Source of the DNA: Ashinkailepas kermadecensis
Lineage: Eukaryota; Arthropoda; Thecostraca; Neolepadidae
Length of the DNA: 64,000 nt
NCBI GenBank assembly: GCA_034440615.1
Contig: JAOTOM010002956.1
Location: 1-64,000, forward strand
Direction: 5' to 3'
Shown: positions 20,701 through 30,200 of the stretch, piece after piece
Numbering within the stretch: position 1 is the first letter of the stretch
Layout: every line of letters begins with the position of its first letter
The notes under the pieces: generated by a model
What the model saw: only the letters and a program-made list of their open reading frames with translations
What the model was told of the DNA's origin: nothing
The model's database searches: none
Program-made: the position numbers and the translations under genes

Positions 20701-23015
20701 CGGTATTCCGAGTCCCAATGAAATTATCTGAAAGAGGAAGGCGTGTAGGAAAAGGGACACCGTGGGCCATGCACCAGCACATCTGGCGGTGGTGGTGGTA
20801 ACGGGGGCATCATTAGTAATTTACTCTCTCGGATATATTTGTTTCTTAGAAGGAAAAAATGTAGCAAATTACCAAGAAAACGGCATCACGCTATTGCGGT
20901 ATTGCAGGTAGTACTTTACAGCTACAATACCGGCAATAATACATTTTCCACCCAGCATAGCAGCACTATCACTATCAAGATGAGCATACGATTGTTGCCA
21001 CTGATAGGGAGAATTGGTGTAACCAGAACATAGTGTAACTTCCACCGGGAACATGTGCCCCTCCCCCCAGATCGGAATGGGGTTCTCATTGCTCGGGGAA
21101 GGTGCTCTTTGGAAAGGCCTGACTGTACCTCCACGGATGTTTTAGCTGGAGGGACTCCTCTAGGAATCCCAAGTGCGCCACAGGTATAAATTTTCAGCAA
21201 CAAGCGTCAGTCTGAATGAAATTGGTTTCACTCTGAGAGAAACCGGCAGCCGCCAGGGAGATTCGAGCATTCACCCCACGTCCTCCCTTCCCACTGGCGC
21301 TGGTCATTTTCCCCCGGTGAGGAGCCCTCCTCCGAGGAAGTAGCCCTCCCTGGACGAGTGTCCTCTCCCGGATCAAAATTCCTGCATTCTTCACTGGAAG
21401 GGAATGTAAAATATGGAGGAGTGTAGCTAACACTCGGTTGATTTAAGCTGTAAAGTTGCACTTTCGGAGCGCCCCAGCCTCTCACCGCCTGCTCGACAAT
21501 TATAGTCAGATGATTTCGAGGCGATATGGGTCTTCCCCACTTTTTTCAAACGCTCCTACGCCAGGCACCTCTAGTGGGCCATGTGACCTAGTGACCCACC
21601 CGATAAAATATCCTGGCTGCGCCACTGCCTTGAATGATTGAATGGGATTCTTATTAGTTAAGCAAATAGACTGTGAGGTAGCAACCGGCTGTCGACAGAG
21701 CCTTACCCGTGGCCAGACACAGCACCATCACCAGCAACAGACTGTCGACAGGGCATTACCTGCGGACAGACACAGCACCATCACCAGCAACCGGCTGTCG
21801 ACAGCGCCTTACCTGCGGCCAGACACAGCACCATCACCAGCAACCGGCTGTCGACAGCGCCTTACCTGCGGCCAGACACAGCACCATCACCAGCAACAGG
21901 CTGTCGGCAGGGCCTTACCTGCGGCCAGACACAGCACCATCACCAGCAACAGACTGTCGACAGGGCATTACCTGCGGACAGACACAGCACCATCACCAGC
22001 AACCGGCTGTCGACAGCGCCTTACCTGCGGCCAGACACAGCACCATCACCAGCAACAGGCTGTCGGCAGGGCTTTACCTGCGGCCAGACACAGCACCATC
22101 AACAGCAACCGGCTGTCGACAGGGCCTTACCTGCGGCCAGACACAGCACCATCACCAGCAACAGGCTGTCGGCAGGGCCTTACCTGCGGCCAGACACAGC
22201 ACCATCACCAGCAACCGGCTGTCGACAGCGCCTTACCTGCGGCCAGACACAGCACCATCACCAGCAACAGGCTGTCGGCAGGGCCTTACCTGCGGCCAGA
22301 CACAGCACCATCACCAGCAACCGGCTGTCGACAGCGCCTTACCTGCGGCCAGACACAGCACCATCACCAGCAACAGGCTGTCGGCAGGGCCTTACCTGCG
22401 GCCAGACACGCACCATCACCAGCAACCGGCTGTCGACAGCGCCTTACCTGCGGCCAGACACAGCACCATCACCAGCAACAGGCTGTCGGCAGGGCTTTAC
22501 CTGCGGCCAGACACAGCACCATCACCAGCAACCGGCTGTCGACAGCGCCTTACCTGCGGCCAGACACAGCACCATCACCAGCAACAGGCTTCGGTGGGCC
22601 TTACCTGCGGCCAGACACAGCACCATCACCAGCAACAGACTGTCGACAGGGCATTACCTGCGGACAGACACAGCACCATCACCAGCAACCGGCTGTCGAC
22701 AGCGCCTTACCTGCGGCCAGACACAGCACCATCACCAGCAACAGGCTGTCGGCAGGGCCTTACCTGCGGCCAGACACAGCACCATCACCAGCAACCGGCT
22801 GTCGACAGCGCCTTACCTGCGGCCAGACACAGCACCATCACCAGCAACAGGCTGTCGGCAGGGCTTTACCTGCGGCCAGACACAGCACCATCAACAGCAA
22901 CCGGCTGTCGACAGGGCCTTACCTGTGGCCAGACACAGCACAATCACCAGCAACAGGCAGTCGACAGCGCCTTACCTGTGGCCAGACACAACGCAATCAC
23001 TAGCTGAGACCACAT
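5376..23015 (-). CDS. Secreted multi-domain chitin-binding protein (peritrophin-like), complete gene, six exons
   Basis: The coding exons, in order, are 23015-22976, 16029-15863, 11186-11034, 10371-10281, 10156-8413 and 5751-5376. Joined, they give 2,571 nt, or 856 residues plus TAA, with all intron phases agreeing. The protein opens with the signal peptide MWSQLVIALCLATGLQA. Nine CBM14 (peritrophin-A) domains follow, at about residues 29-79, 105-150 and 163-212, then four more in the long exon and two near the C-terminus. The central domains have cysteine spacing C-x11-C-x5-C-x9-C-x12-C-x7-C plus the family's aromatic residues. Linkers are Thr/Pro/Lys repeats (TTTKPTTTKP), expected to be O-glycosylated. 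The family binds chitin in peritrophic matrix or cuticle, and the secreted, mucin-like build fits that role. Intron 2 hosts a LINE; intron 1 begins with a donor-containing minisatellite. The exact tissue role is unknown. Confidence 0.9.
5752..8412 (-). other. Intron 5 of the chitin-binding gene
   Basis: Flanked by exons 5 and 6. It holds a degenerate tandem repeat of about 45-50 bp (about 5,830-6,215; motif CCCGCTATTACACTCAAGTG). At 7,915-8,000 there is an AT-rich patch of repeated TTATTGCTTA-like words. No exon or RNA gene is apparent. Confidence 0.7.
5830..6215. repeat. Degenerate minisatellite in intron 5
   Basis: About eight diverged copies of a 42-50 bp unit share the words GCACTCAAGTAG and TCCGATATATACTGGC. 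Two adjacent copies near 6,120-6,200 are almost identical. Confidence 0.7.
8413..10156 (-). CDS. Chitin-binding gene exon 5 (five and a half CBM14 domains with mucin linkers)
   Basis: This 1,744-nt exon runs from acceptor TGTTTCAG to donor TGCAG|GTGAGA (phase 2). An acidic GGDDDGGDDDFDC stretch leads into domain 3 (DGLYPNPKDCHTFYHC). Three nearly identical domains follow (DGLYPNPKDCHTFFHC...CEWPDQAGC), separated by linkers of different length built from TTKPTTTKP and TTAKP repeats. Domain 7 (SNGLFPNPKDCHSFYHC...CDWPEHAGC) comes next, and then the first cysteines of domain 8 (VVCPNDTCACR). The identical domains and unequal linkers indicate recent expansion by unequal exchange or slippage. Long ORFs on the + strand here are antisense shadows of the repeats. 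Confidence 0.93.
10281..10371 (-). CDS. Chitin-binding gene exon 4 (end of domain 2)
   Basis: The acceptor is CGTTCGCAG and the donor TGTG|GTAAGA. Thirty codons plus one base encode DGKAYLESC through CDLPSNYQC, which completes the second CBM14 domain. Confidence 0.9.
11034..11186 (-). CDS. Chitin-binding gene exon 3 (end of domain 1, start of domain 2)
   Basis: Fifty-one codons lie between the acceptor GTCTCGACAG and the donor AAG|GTACGC. It begins VCDWPENAGC, closing domain 1. An acidic Pro linker follows, then CCLKPNQGDCTTFYLCK, which opens domain 2. Both ends are phase 0. A decayed second copy of its acceptor lies about 70 bp upstream. Confidence 0.9.
11187..11285 (-). repeat. Decayed duplicate of the exon 3 splice acceptor
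   Basis: On the - strand, TATGGGTGTCTTGGTAG followed by GTTTGCGATTGG lies about 70 bp upstream of the real site, TATGGGTGTCTCGACAG|GTCTGCGATTGG. The duplicate includes the first bases of the exon, so both intron end and exon start were copied. Confidence 0.75.
11529..12013 (+). pseudogene. LINE ORF1 fragment, SGNH/esterase-like
   Basis: Before the insertion the frame reads RPGAKVKYLVPVVAQ and VVVQVGVNNIGPARS. After the inserted 61-bp element and duplicated target it resumes with KELLQDYRALLATLK. It ends with WDLHQRDGLHFSEKGVQVL and a stop at 12011-12013. GxN (block III) and the D-x-x-H of DGLH (block V) are esterase motifs known from CR1 ORF1 proteins. The N-terminus is missing. Confidence 0.75.
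11645..11705 (+). mobile_element. Mini-element copy 1 (61 bp) inserted in the LINE
   Basis: It is flanked by a 10-bp direct repeat, CTGCTAGGAG (11635-11644 and 11706-11715), and interrupts the LINE ORF1 frame. It reads GGGCGC near its start, TCGATGCGCCCTAAAGCCC in the middle and a (TAAC)n tail. The exact boundary can slide by a base or so. Confidence 0.85.
12195..15022 (+). pseudogene. LINE ORF2 remnant (endonuclease and reverse transcriptase)
   Basis: Endonuclease motifs, in order, are LNAQSIRSKFDEF, ITEAW, GGGVMLYV, GDFNLKG and SDHNKVRF. The RT region has PNKAAGPDGIYARVL, NYRPVSLTS, QHGFRKERSCL, YLDFSKAFDKVPHKRL and SGVPQGSVLGP. The catalytic FADD box reads FADH, losing its second aspartate. 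The C-terminal region (YCVYVRPHLEYYVQAWSP, RRLRGDLIEVFK) follows. Frameshifts near 12,330, 12,540 and 14,300, a stop near 13,083 and a TGA at 14,078 break it, so it cannot make a working protein. Confidence 0.92.
15725..15776. repeat. (TG)n-rich microsatellite
   Basis: Runs of GTGTGTGTAT and GTGTGTGTGTGTG occur just downstream of exon 2 in the gene's intron 2. Confidence 0.85.
15863..16029 (-). CDS. Chitin-binding gene exon 2 (first CBM14 domain, N-terminal part)
   Basis: The acceptor is TTGATTGCAG and the donor ATG|GTACGT. It encodes GLQAAPERPPDDGLSC and then a CBM14 start with FSHPSDCHKFLHC and YVKDCPASLHFN. It ends in phase 0 before the domain's last two cysteines, which come from exon 3. 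Confidence 0.9.
17514..17740. repeat. Minisatellite, 40-bp unit, about five copies
   Basis: The unit contains GGTGACGGTAGCAGCGATGG and GAGTGGCGGGACTGGAGTGG. One copy is altered (GACACCGGATGTGAGG). It lies in intron 1, and no splice junction is nearby. Confidence 0.85.
19246..19400. repeat. Dispersed repeat family A, copy 1
   Basis: It shares an arrangement with 35,700-35,850: TGACCTGACC, a GCCAA(G/A)TTT word, then CTACCGCGCNCCGTTT and GTAAAATGAC after a G-rich stretch. Interspersed repeat of unknown class. Confidence 0.6.
20300..20495. repeat. Degenerate minisatellite, about 29-31 bp unit
   Basis: About seven copies share ACCTACTGCACTTCCAATGA with variable middles. Confidence 0.8.
21679..22975 (-). 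repeat. 53-bp array of the exon 1 splice donor, about 24 copies
   Basis: Each unit on the - strand reads GTGCTGTGTCTGGCCGCAG followed by GTAAGG. This corresponds to the last coding bases and donor of exon 1 (GCGTTGTGTCTGGCCACAG|GTAAGG). Units then carry intron sequence (CTGTCGACAGCCGGTTGCTG). The copy touching 22,976 is the real junction. Some units differ in common (GACAGGGCATTACC, CATCAACAGC), suggesting higher-order spread. The period is not a multiple of three, so the long ORFs across the array are artefacts. Confidence 0.95.
22976..23015 (-). CDS. Chitin-binding gene exon 1 (signal peptide)
   Basis: ATG in CCACCATG context encodes MWSQLVIALCLAT plus one base (phase 1), then the donor ACAG|GTAAGG. 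It joins exon 2 at 16029 to give ...CLATGLQAAPERPP, a typical signal peptide with cleavage after GLQA likely. The last ~25 coding bases and the donor are the founder of the 53-bp array that follows in the intron. Confidence 0.85.
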
Positions 23016-23063
23016 GGTGGCAAGTCAGATCGCCGACTGTGCTATTATCCCATACTTCTTGAG

Positions 23064-23069
23064 TTTATA
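23064..23069 (-). promoter_or_regulatory. TATA box of the chitin-binding gene
   Basis: The - strand reads TATAAA here. An initiator-like CACAGTC puts a plausible start A at 23038, 31 bases downstream of the first T. The implied 5' UTR is only about 22 nt before CCACCATG. The spacing is right for a focused arthropod promoter; the call rests on spacing and motif only. Confidence 0.6.
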
Positions 23070-26000
23070 TCGGCACCGTTCACATCCGATCTTACCTTCG
23101 GGGGGGGGACAATCAGCTCAGATAGCTAATCGCTTCGAGGTATAGGATCACCATTCTGTCCGATAAAGATAGGTTGGAATATGATGGTCCTGACTGTGCC
23201 TTCCGGAGCTCTGGCAGCACGATACACTATCACTGTTAAGTGTAACGTGAAAAGGGTTGGTTGGTTGGTTATTGGCTTTACGACACGTCGACCGTTGAGT
23301 CATGTAGCGTCGCCAATCTCTCACGCCGATTGGTCGCGGGCGAAGAGTAGCGACAGGTGAGACTCGAACCCACAACCTTTCGATTGTGAGACGAGCATCT
23401 TACCCCTGGACCACTCGTCCCCTAAACGTGAAAAGGGGGAAAACGACATTCACCCTAATATATTTCGAGATAAAAGGAACAAAATCGTCATCCATGGGGC
23501 ATGATCTAATTTAGAGGAACGCTATATTTTGAACAAGCAATAAGGAATAACGATGAAGCTGTTTTTTTTTCAATCGAACACCAAGGAGTCTAAGTGTGTT
23601 CAAGTCCGGAACAATTATTTTCCTGATTCCTATTCTTTCCTAGCAAAAGTAGTTTTGGTTTCATGCTATTAAAACGTATTATCTTCCGAAATGTATCTAT
23701 TTTACCAGTGTATTTTACCCGTGGGGCTACTCGAGCTGTTGTTGACCCGCTCAAGTGCCAACTGCCGCCTGTGAGACAAGCCTGTGAGCCGCGTCATACC
23801 TGTGGTCATCAGACGACGCGACTACCTGGTGGACGCACATACTGGCTGGACGGCCACTACCTGCGCCCCGCGCTCACCGTGGTCAGACAGCGCTAACCAC
23901 CTGCTGCCAATACTTCGACTGTTTCCTGCGAATGACAGAATTCCCCGATACTGCTGCCACCCCATATTACTGCTACAAACTTTACTGCCCCAGACATCAC
24001 TTGACATTGCTACAACGCGGCGTTGTTGTTACAGACTGGAATACTACATACGTTTCTGCTATGCGACGTTGCTACTGCACGAAATTTACTGCTCCTAAAA
24101 TTACCACTCCTGATGATGTTCCTTCTAAGGGGCATCATCTCAACGTTTGTTTTACCACTGCAGACATCACTGCTTTGCTACATTACTGCTATTCGACATT
24201 ACTCATGGGTGTTGATGCGTTGAAAAGGTTGTTGGGGTAATGGAGATTCAGACCAAAATAGGCTCGATATCTGACCCTGGCTGGATTTCGGAGTCGCGGT
24301 ATTTTCATTTCGGAAGGATTTTTTTTTTGTGGAGTTATTCACATGTAAATACACTGAACGTTGAGAGCAGAGACGTTGTTCCACCGACTTCAACTTGGGT
24401 AGTGGAGGGGCCGATCCCAACGCTCGCATTATTGGCGTTCTGGGGTAACACCGATCACGAAGGAGGTCAAACACACTCTATGATCTTCGGGAATAAGCGT
24501 GCTGGAGTAAAATTAAGCGACCGTTGGGAAGCTTGTTCAATTGAAGGTTCGATGATGCCCTGCAAATACTGACATCACACACGTAGTCTACTGGGAGTTA
24601 TACCTGGCTACGTTGAGCAGTGGCACAGGCAGAATTTTCCTAAGGGGGAAGATCAAAAAGATAGTGACGGAACAGAGAAATCTTCCGACGCGCGATGTGC
24701 GCCGAATATTTAGGGATTTGAGTGATGAAAAATCCAAAAATTTATCGTTTCATCTGCTGTATTTTTTGTGTGTGCTCGAGGGGGGCTGGCTGTGCTTCTG
24801 ACGGTGACAAAGCGTCAGGTTGAACTGAGCAATGTTTGTGATTTTTGGTGGTATCTAACATACCGTTAACGTTTGAACTATGAATACTATGAGTAATATG
24901 AGTACAATCATAAAATAATAACTGTGAAGTGCATCAGTTATCCAAACACGATGCATACAAGCCGTTACCGCTCGGTGACAGGTCATATCAGCTCATTCTT
25001 CTTCCCGAGGGACATTTGTAGATTCAAGGCCCGGGAGGAGAGCACCTCTTCAGGCTTAGCCACGCCTAGCTAATGTTACAGAGATCACACTCACACAGAG
25101 TCCATTTTAGGTGTATTGGCAGCTCCCTCACACGCATACTCCCTCGATGCCATTGAAGCAACGGTCACTACCAGCTGAGAAAGAGACGCATCTAAATGTC
25201 AAGGTCACATCGAGGTCATGTGATATTGGTATAAAATGCGAACCATGACATTTGTAGTTATATTATAGCGTCCATAGCTGTGTCGTCTGTCGAAATAGCC
25301 AGCTTATATTCCAAGGTGAAAACACCAGCAATGTCCCCGCGGAACGCAAAACGTGACCGTTTCTGAGGTACAGGCTTTCGAAAACCAGATCATTGCGAAG
25401 TGACTTAACATGTCAGGTACCTGGAGATTTCTGGACAGGTGCATGAAAATTGATGTCTTAGCTACACTAAATTTAAGCTTTATCACGCCGTTAATTTTTG
25501 CGACATATTCGGAAAACACGGAAGAGGGGGTTAGCTCGACTCCCCTCGCGATACAGGGGAAAGACAATCAGTTTTCCCCACTCATATTATCAAGGATGTA
25601 ATCGACCTAACACACGACGCTAAAATGTTGTTTTTACACCTTCGACGCATTGCGGACAAGGACAGAGTATTTACCTGACACAACCTTTGATATCATATAT
25701 GCTGATGAATAAAAAAACTAATGTCGCTCGGAGTGAGCTTAGTTTCCATCAACAAATAGGATACCTCCATGTCCACCACTACTTTTAGCCCAAAGCTTAC
25801 TGGAAAGCAGATCAGCCGTAAACGCATTTTACAAATTCAGTCGTTTTTGAACCGTATGATGAATTCTTCAACTTTGCAACTTGGGCTTCGACGTACTATA
25901 CGCATTCAAAAGCGGATATTCAGCGCTCAGTGGGTAAAATATGTGTAAGCAGAGTATATTTGCGAAACGTTTATTGCGATAATATATGAACGCATGACCA

Positions 26001-27080
26001 ATGGTCAACACGAGCTTTAGTAACCCAACGTGGACTAGATTAGTAGTACAGCGAACGTAATCCTAATTAGCACTGAACAGCGCAACATCCGAGTGCGCGT
26101 GGGTCCAGCATAACAACTGCACATCACAGAAGGGCATGGTGAGGACCGCATCACATTCACCGACCACACTCTACGAGTATTGTTAGCCCTAGTCACTGTC
26201 CACGATACACCGATCACTGGCGTTAGCACTGATTGGCGACGCCGCCCACCAGCTCTTTCCTCTGAACCACGTGACTCTTACACGCAGCCGCTGCACTGGA
26301 ATACTACCGCGGCTGTCGCAGAGCCCTTCATTGGCCGCACTCAGCTCAGCTTAGGCCCATCGAGGAGGCATACCAGTTCGGCGGCCAATGCAGTTATGAC
26401 CCAGAGTGACAATCCGGCTAACTCGGGGTACACGATCCATTCCGAATGTCACCGCTGCCTGCTTCGTGTTCGGGAAACGCACAGTTAAAGCCTAAGGCGG
26501 TTCAGTGGTATTCACGCACTTCTCTGAGTTTCACCCGAGTGAAACTTGATCCCGGCGGCCGGCTGAACTCTCCGACTGTCTCGCCGCTGTGCCTTATTCG
26601 CGATCACTGCTCTGGACGGACTAGCATCTGGCACACGGTCAGCTGAGGTGGAACACTGCTCAGGACCAGCAGCAGGTACAGCCATTCATCCGGCGGGGGT
26701 TGCGGTAGTCAGGTCTGATCCGACTCACATCACATACCAAGACACAATGAGGCCTGACGAAGAGGTCCCAACCAGACACGTCTCTCACCGGAATGTGACC
26801 GAGGTGAGGATGCGGTAATACAGGCCTCAGCGGGCCGAGTCTGACCGACGTCAAGACCACCTACCAGCCGCGGTAGGTCGGGGCCAGGACAGCAGCCGAC
26901 ATCAGGGTGTGGTGATACAGGCCACAGCGGACCGAGTCTGACAAGACCACCTAACAGCCGCGGTAGGTCTGGGCCAGGACAGTGGCCGGCACCAATACAG
27001 ATCACAACGACGGACCGCCGGCCTAGTACACTCCAGCCTCGTCTTGGTCAGCACGCGGTCAAGAGTAGGTGAGCACAGGA
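23070..27080. other. Intergenic region between the SCAPER 3' end and the chitin-binding promoter
   Basis: It contains one SINE (23,257-23,424) and a GC-rich patch at 23,730-23,890 with three CAG|GTA words on the - strand about 40 bp apart. Near 26,790-27,000 there is a diverged tandem duplication of about 95 bp. AATAAA on the - strand at 25975-25970 could serve SCAPER polyadenylation but lies 1.1 kb past its stop. No gene was recognised. Confidence 0.55.
23257..23424 (-). mobile_element. tRNA-derived SINE, family 1, copy 1
   Basis: 168 bp flanked by a perfect 13-bp duplication, AACGTGAAAAGGG (23244-23256 and 23425-23437). The - strand head GTGGTCCAGGGGTAAGATG is an A-box region, and GGTTGTGGGTTCGAGTC holds the B box. 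The head looks tRNA-Val-like but its anticodon stem does not pair, so it is not a functional tRNA. The body ends in a (GGTT)n-type stretch. Confidence 0.9.
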
Positions 27081-27203
27081 TCAAGAGGAAGCGACGCTGG
27101 CCACCTCGGAGCGCGCACTGCCGCCATCTTCGTCCGTGGTCAAAAGCACCCGCACCAGGTGACAGCTCTTGCTCGCCTCATGCTTCAAGAAGTCCTCCAG
27201 AAT
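27081..27203 (-). CDS. SCAPER: SCAPER last exon (predicted)
   Basis: The acceptor is ATGCTCGGCAG in phase 0. It encodes ILEDFLKHEASKSCHLVRVL and 20 more residues, then TGA at 27081-27083. The phase matches the donor at 30,441 and the hydrophobic start follows QQELSFQ as expected for the family. Similarity after that is weak, so this exon is inferred from position, phase and stop. Confidence 0.6.
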   Translation of the reverse strand: MLEDFLKHEASKSCHLVRVLLTTDEDGGSARSEVASVASS

Positions 27204-30200
27204 CTGCCGAGCATGGGGTAGTGGTCAGTTACGCACGTCGAGGCACCCATAGAAGAAAACACCATGTAGCGCCCACTATATATAAAGAGTATCGCCCCAA
27301 TTCGCTATGGTTAGTTGTGGAATCCGTCGAAAAGTAACTGGACTAACAGCAAAAGCCAGGCATCACCAACAATTGTTAGATTAACAATCACTGCGATAGC
27401 GGCACATCAGGACACAACAAGTTGAAGGAGAACAACGGGAAGAACGCTACGCTCACCTGCGGCACATTGAACGTTACTCTCCCCTGCGGCACATCGAACG
27501 CTGCGCTCCCCTGCGGTACATTGAACGTTACGCTCCCATGCGGTACACTGAACGCTGCGCTCCCCTGCGGTACATTGAACGTTACGCTCCCCCGCGGCGC
27601 ATTCGTCTCAGATCATCTGCCGTCGCCAAACTGTTACGCCACTGCTGATGCGACCAGACAACAAACAGCCAGTTAATCTTATTTTGAGAACATAGATTGC
27701 CATGGTTACCTCAGATAGGGTTCCATCTCAAGAGTTTGAACTCTATCTGAAGGATGTCTTGAAGACATCCACTTAATATAAACGAGCGATTGGGGCACAC
27801 CAACAGAAAGTCCATGAACGCATTGATCCATGCCTGTGTAGGGGCAAAATTAATCCATGGATGACTGCCTGCATTACAGGAAGAGCAATCTATGGATACC
27901 CAACTGCCGATGCATTATTTAGTGACAGACGACAGCTATACACGACAAATATTCTCCCAGCTTAAACCTACCCTTTACTTGATGGGAATAAAACAGGCTT
28001 AAAAACAACTTCAAAGGTGAACTGTCAGTAAATGAGCGTTATGGACTTTTTCCCGTCTTTAGCAGAGGCAAAGTGCCATCCGCTAGATATTTGTTACGTT
28101 AAGGAAATAGTTACGTTAATCCGGCTTATGTGGCAACCGGTTATATCAAAGAAGTAAGATAGGAAAGATGAGACGCCGGCAAACAAAGAACGTGGCGTAA
28201 AGGGCCGATACATACATAGCATACAGGTTCATACACGGATATTACATACATACATACACGACAATTAGGACACTTGGAGGGTGGGCAGCTTCGTTGCCTG
28301 CGGAGAGGCTCCACTGCCCACCTGCAACCTGAAATGGCGAAGCGGAGGCCCGACGTCCAGGGCGAGTCGTGGGCGTCAGGCCCAACCTTGTATGTGTAGG
28401 TGTATGTTTAAGTTAAAGCTTGGAAAACTTGAGAAGGGGAAAAACCAAGCTGCTTGGAAAACCCGTAGGTAAAAACCAAGCGCAATATTACAAGGGAAAC
28501 CGTCCGTTTAGGCCAAATTGGATCGGTGCCTGCCTACCTATTGTGAGATAACCTATATGTATGTGTTTTTACAGCGTCGGAGAGGAAGATGTGTGGAGCG
28601 GAGTCATATAGCGAACGAGGAGTGCGGCACGTGTCATAGCTTTTAACTTCACATCAATTCAGTTTTGACCAGGTAACGTACAACAGAGAAATCAGATCCG
28701 TTCGGAAAGTTGGGAGTCATGTAGAAAGCAGAAAAGTAACTAGAGGAGTGCCATCCCCGAGGAGAGCCCGAAGCGAAATTTGCGTATGGGTGTTGGTGAG
28801 ATACTGGATAATAACGCGACGTTGAGGCGCATATGCTGGACAGGTAAGTAAGACATGGGCGACAGTAATGCAGACACGACATGTGGTACAAAGTGGAATG
28901 CGGTGTGGTCGTTATGGACTGGCGAGAGATCAACTTTACGCACTTGACGTGTTGACAGCGGACCACTGGCAGACAGAACGCCTTACTCGAGTCTACACAT
29001 GAGCATGAATTCATATTTGGCGAACAAGGCTCCAGACTTTCAACAGTGGCATCCCTGATACACTAACGTAGATCGAATCATCGGCAAAGAAACCCATCCT
29101 CAGCGCTAACCAAATAATTGCATGAAGTTCGAAGATCGCCGCTCTCACGGTGTTCTTAAGTTCATTTTGAGTTAGGTGTCCGATGTAAGAAAAAAGCGCC
29201 AGGTATGTGGCAAAAAAGTACGACACTCCCCAATGATTATCGCCTGAATCCTGATCTGGTGGAAGTCCGGACTTCGCGCTCTTGAGGCAGCTGTTCTGGG
29301 CGTCTACCATGCAGTGGTTTCTTATGACATTGGCAATGTCCTAATTACATCATCAGTACATTCATCAACGCACTGACGCATGGACACCACTGTGATTTGG
29401 TAAGTAACTACAGCTCAGCGGAGGGGCGAAACCCGGGCGCCGCCGCGGCACGTCGCCCGGGCGCCGCCGCGCCGAGCGCACCCGCCAGTATGTACAGATC
29501 TGTTTGCACACTTCGAGTCGAGGCCCCACTCGGTTGGTTATTGGTTTTACGACACGTCGACCGTTGAGTCATGTAGCGTCGCCAATCTCTCACGCCGATT
29601 GGTCGCGGGCGAAGAGTAGCGACAGGTGAGACTCGAACCCACAACCTTTCGATTGTGAGACGAGCATCTTACCCCTAGACCATTCGTCCCCTTGTTAGGC
29701 CCCACTCCATTTATGGATAACATTAAAGTAAAATCGAGCGTACAATTTGAAAATCGATGTTTGAAGAAAATCGAGATGGTGCTATTTCACCGATCGGAAG
29801 TGCCTACCGTATTTTGTTGAAAACGGTTGCAAAAATTGAACAATATACTGATACATTTATATAAAAGTATTGTATCACTTTGCACGATCACTTTGCAGGA
29901 GAAGAACCTTGGGTTCTTTTACGACGCATTCAACCGCTAGGTCATATAGCGTCGCCAACCTCTCACGCCGATTGGTCGCGGGTGGACTCGGCAATGCCGT
30001 CGGTTGTGAGATTCGAACCCACAATGTTGCGATCAAGAGTCCGACGCTCTACCAACTGAGCTACCGCGGCCCCTACAATCACTTTGTAATCGTTTTCGGC
30101 ACTGACAAAAAAATCCCTGTTCCAGAGATAAATCAGCTTTAGATCCGTTCGTGTTATGATGTCATATTTTGAAGCCACCTTACAGGACAAACCGCTTGTC

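Larger units (their letters stand above)
16030..22975 (-). other. Intron 1 of the chitin-binding gene
   Basis: The large first intron separates the signal-peptide exon from the first domain. It contains a 40-bp minisatellite (17,514-17,740), a dispersed repeat copy (about 19,246-19,400), a 30-bp-class tandem repeat (20,300-20,495) and the 53-bp donor array (21,679-22,975). Other parts show nothing I can name. Confidence 0.75.

Noticed and set aside
21679..22975. CRISPR-like regular array
   Set aside because: Units are head-to-tail without unique spacers, and the host is eukaryotic; the unit copies a splice donor.
21642..23007. Two + strand ORFs of over 430 codons rich in PSPATGCRQ repeats
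   Set aside because: They are read-through of the 53-bp array; both frames give the same peptide in rotated order because 53 is not a multiple of three. No splice or start context.
23730..23896. Extra exon near a GC-rich patch with CAG|GTA words
   Set aside because: No frame gives a recognisable peptide and the chitin-binding gene is complete without it.
26180..26488. + strand ORF of 102 codons near the SCAPER 3' end
   Set aside because: No similarity recognised, no start context or splice structure; GC-rich chance ORF.
27450..27605. Another donor-derived array (CGCAG|GTGAGCG)
   Set aside because: The donor-like word occurs only in the end unit and no exon abuts it; kept only as a minisatellite.
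29996..30074. Functional tRNA-Lys gene
   Set aside because: The head continues into a SINE body shared with other copies and the acceptor stem does not close properly, so it is a SINE head.
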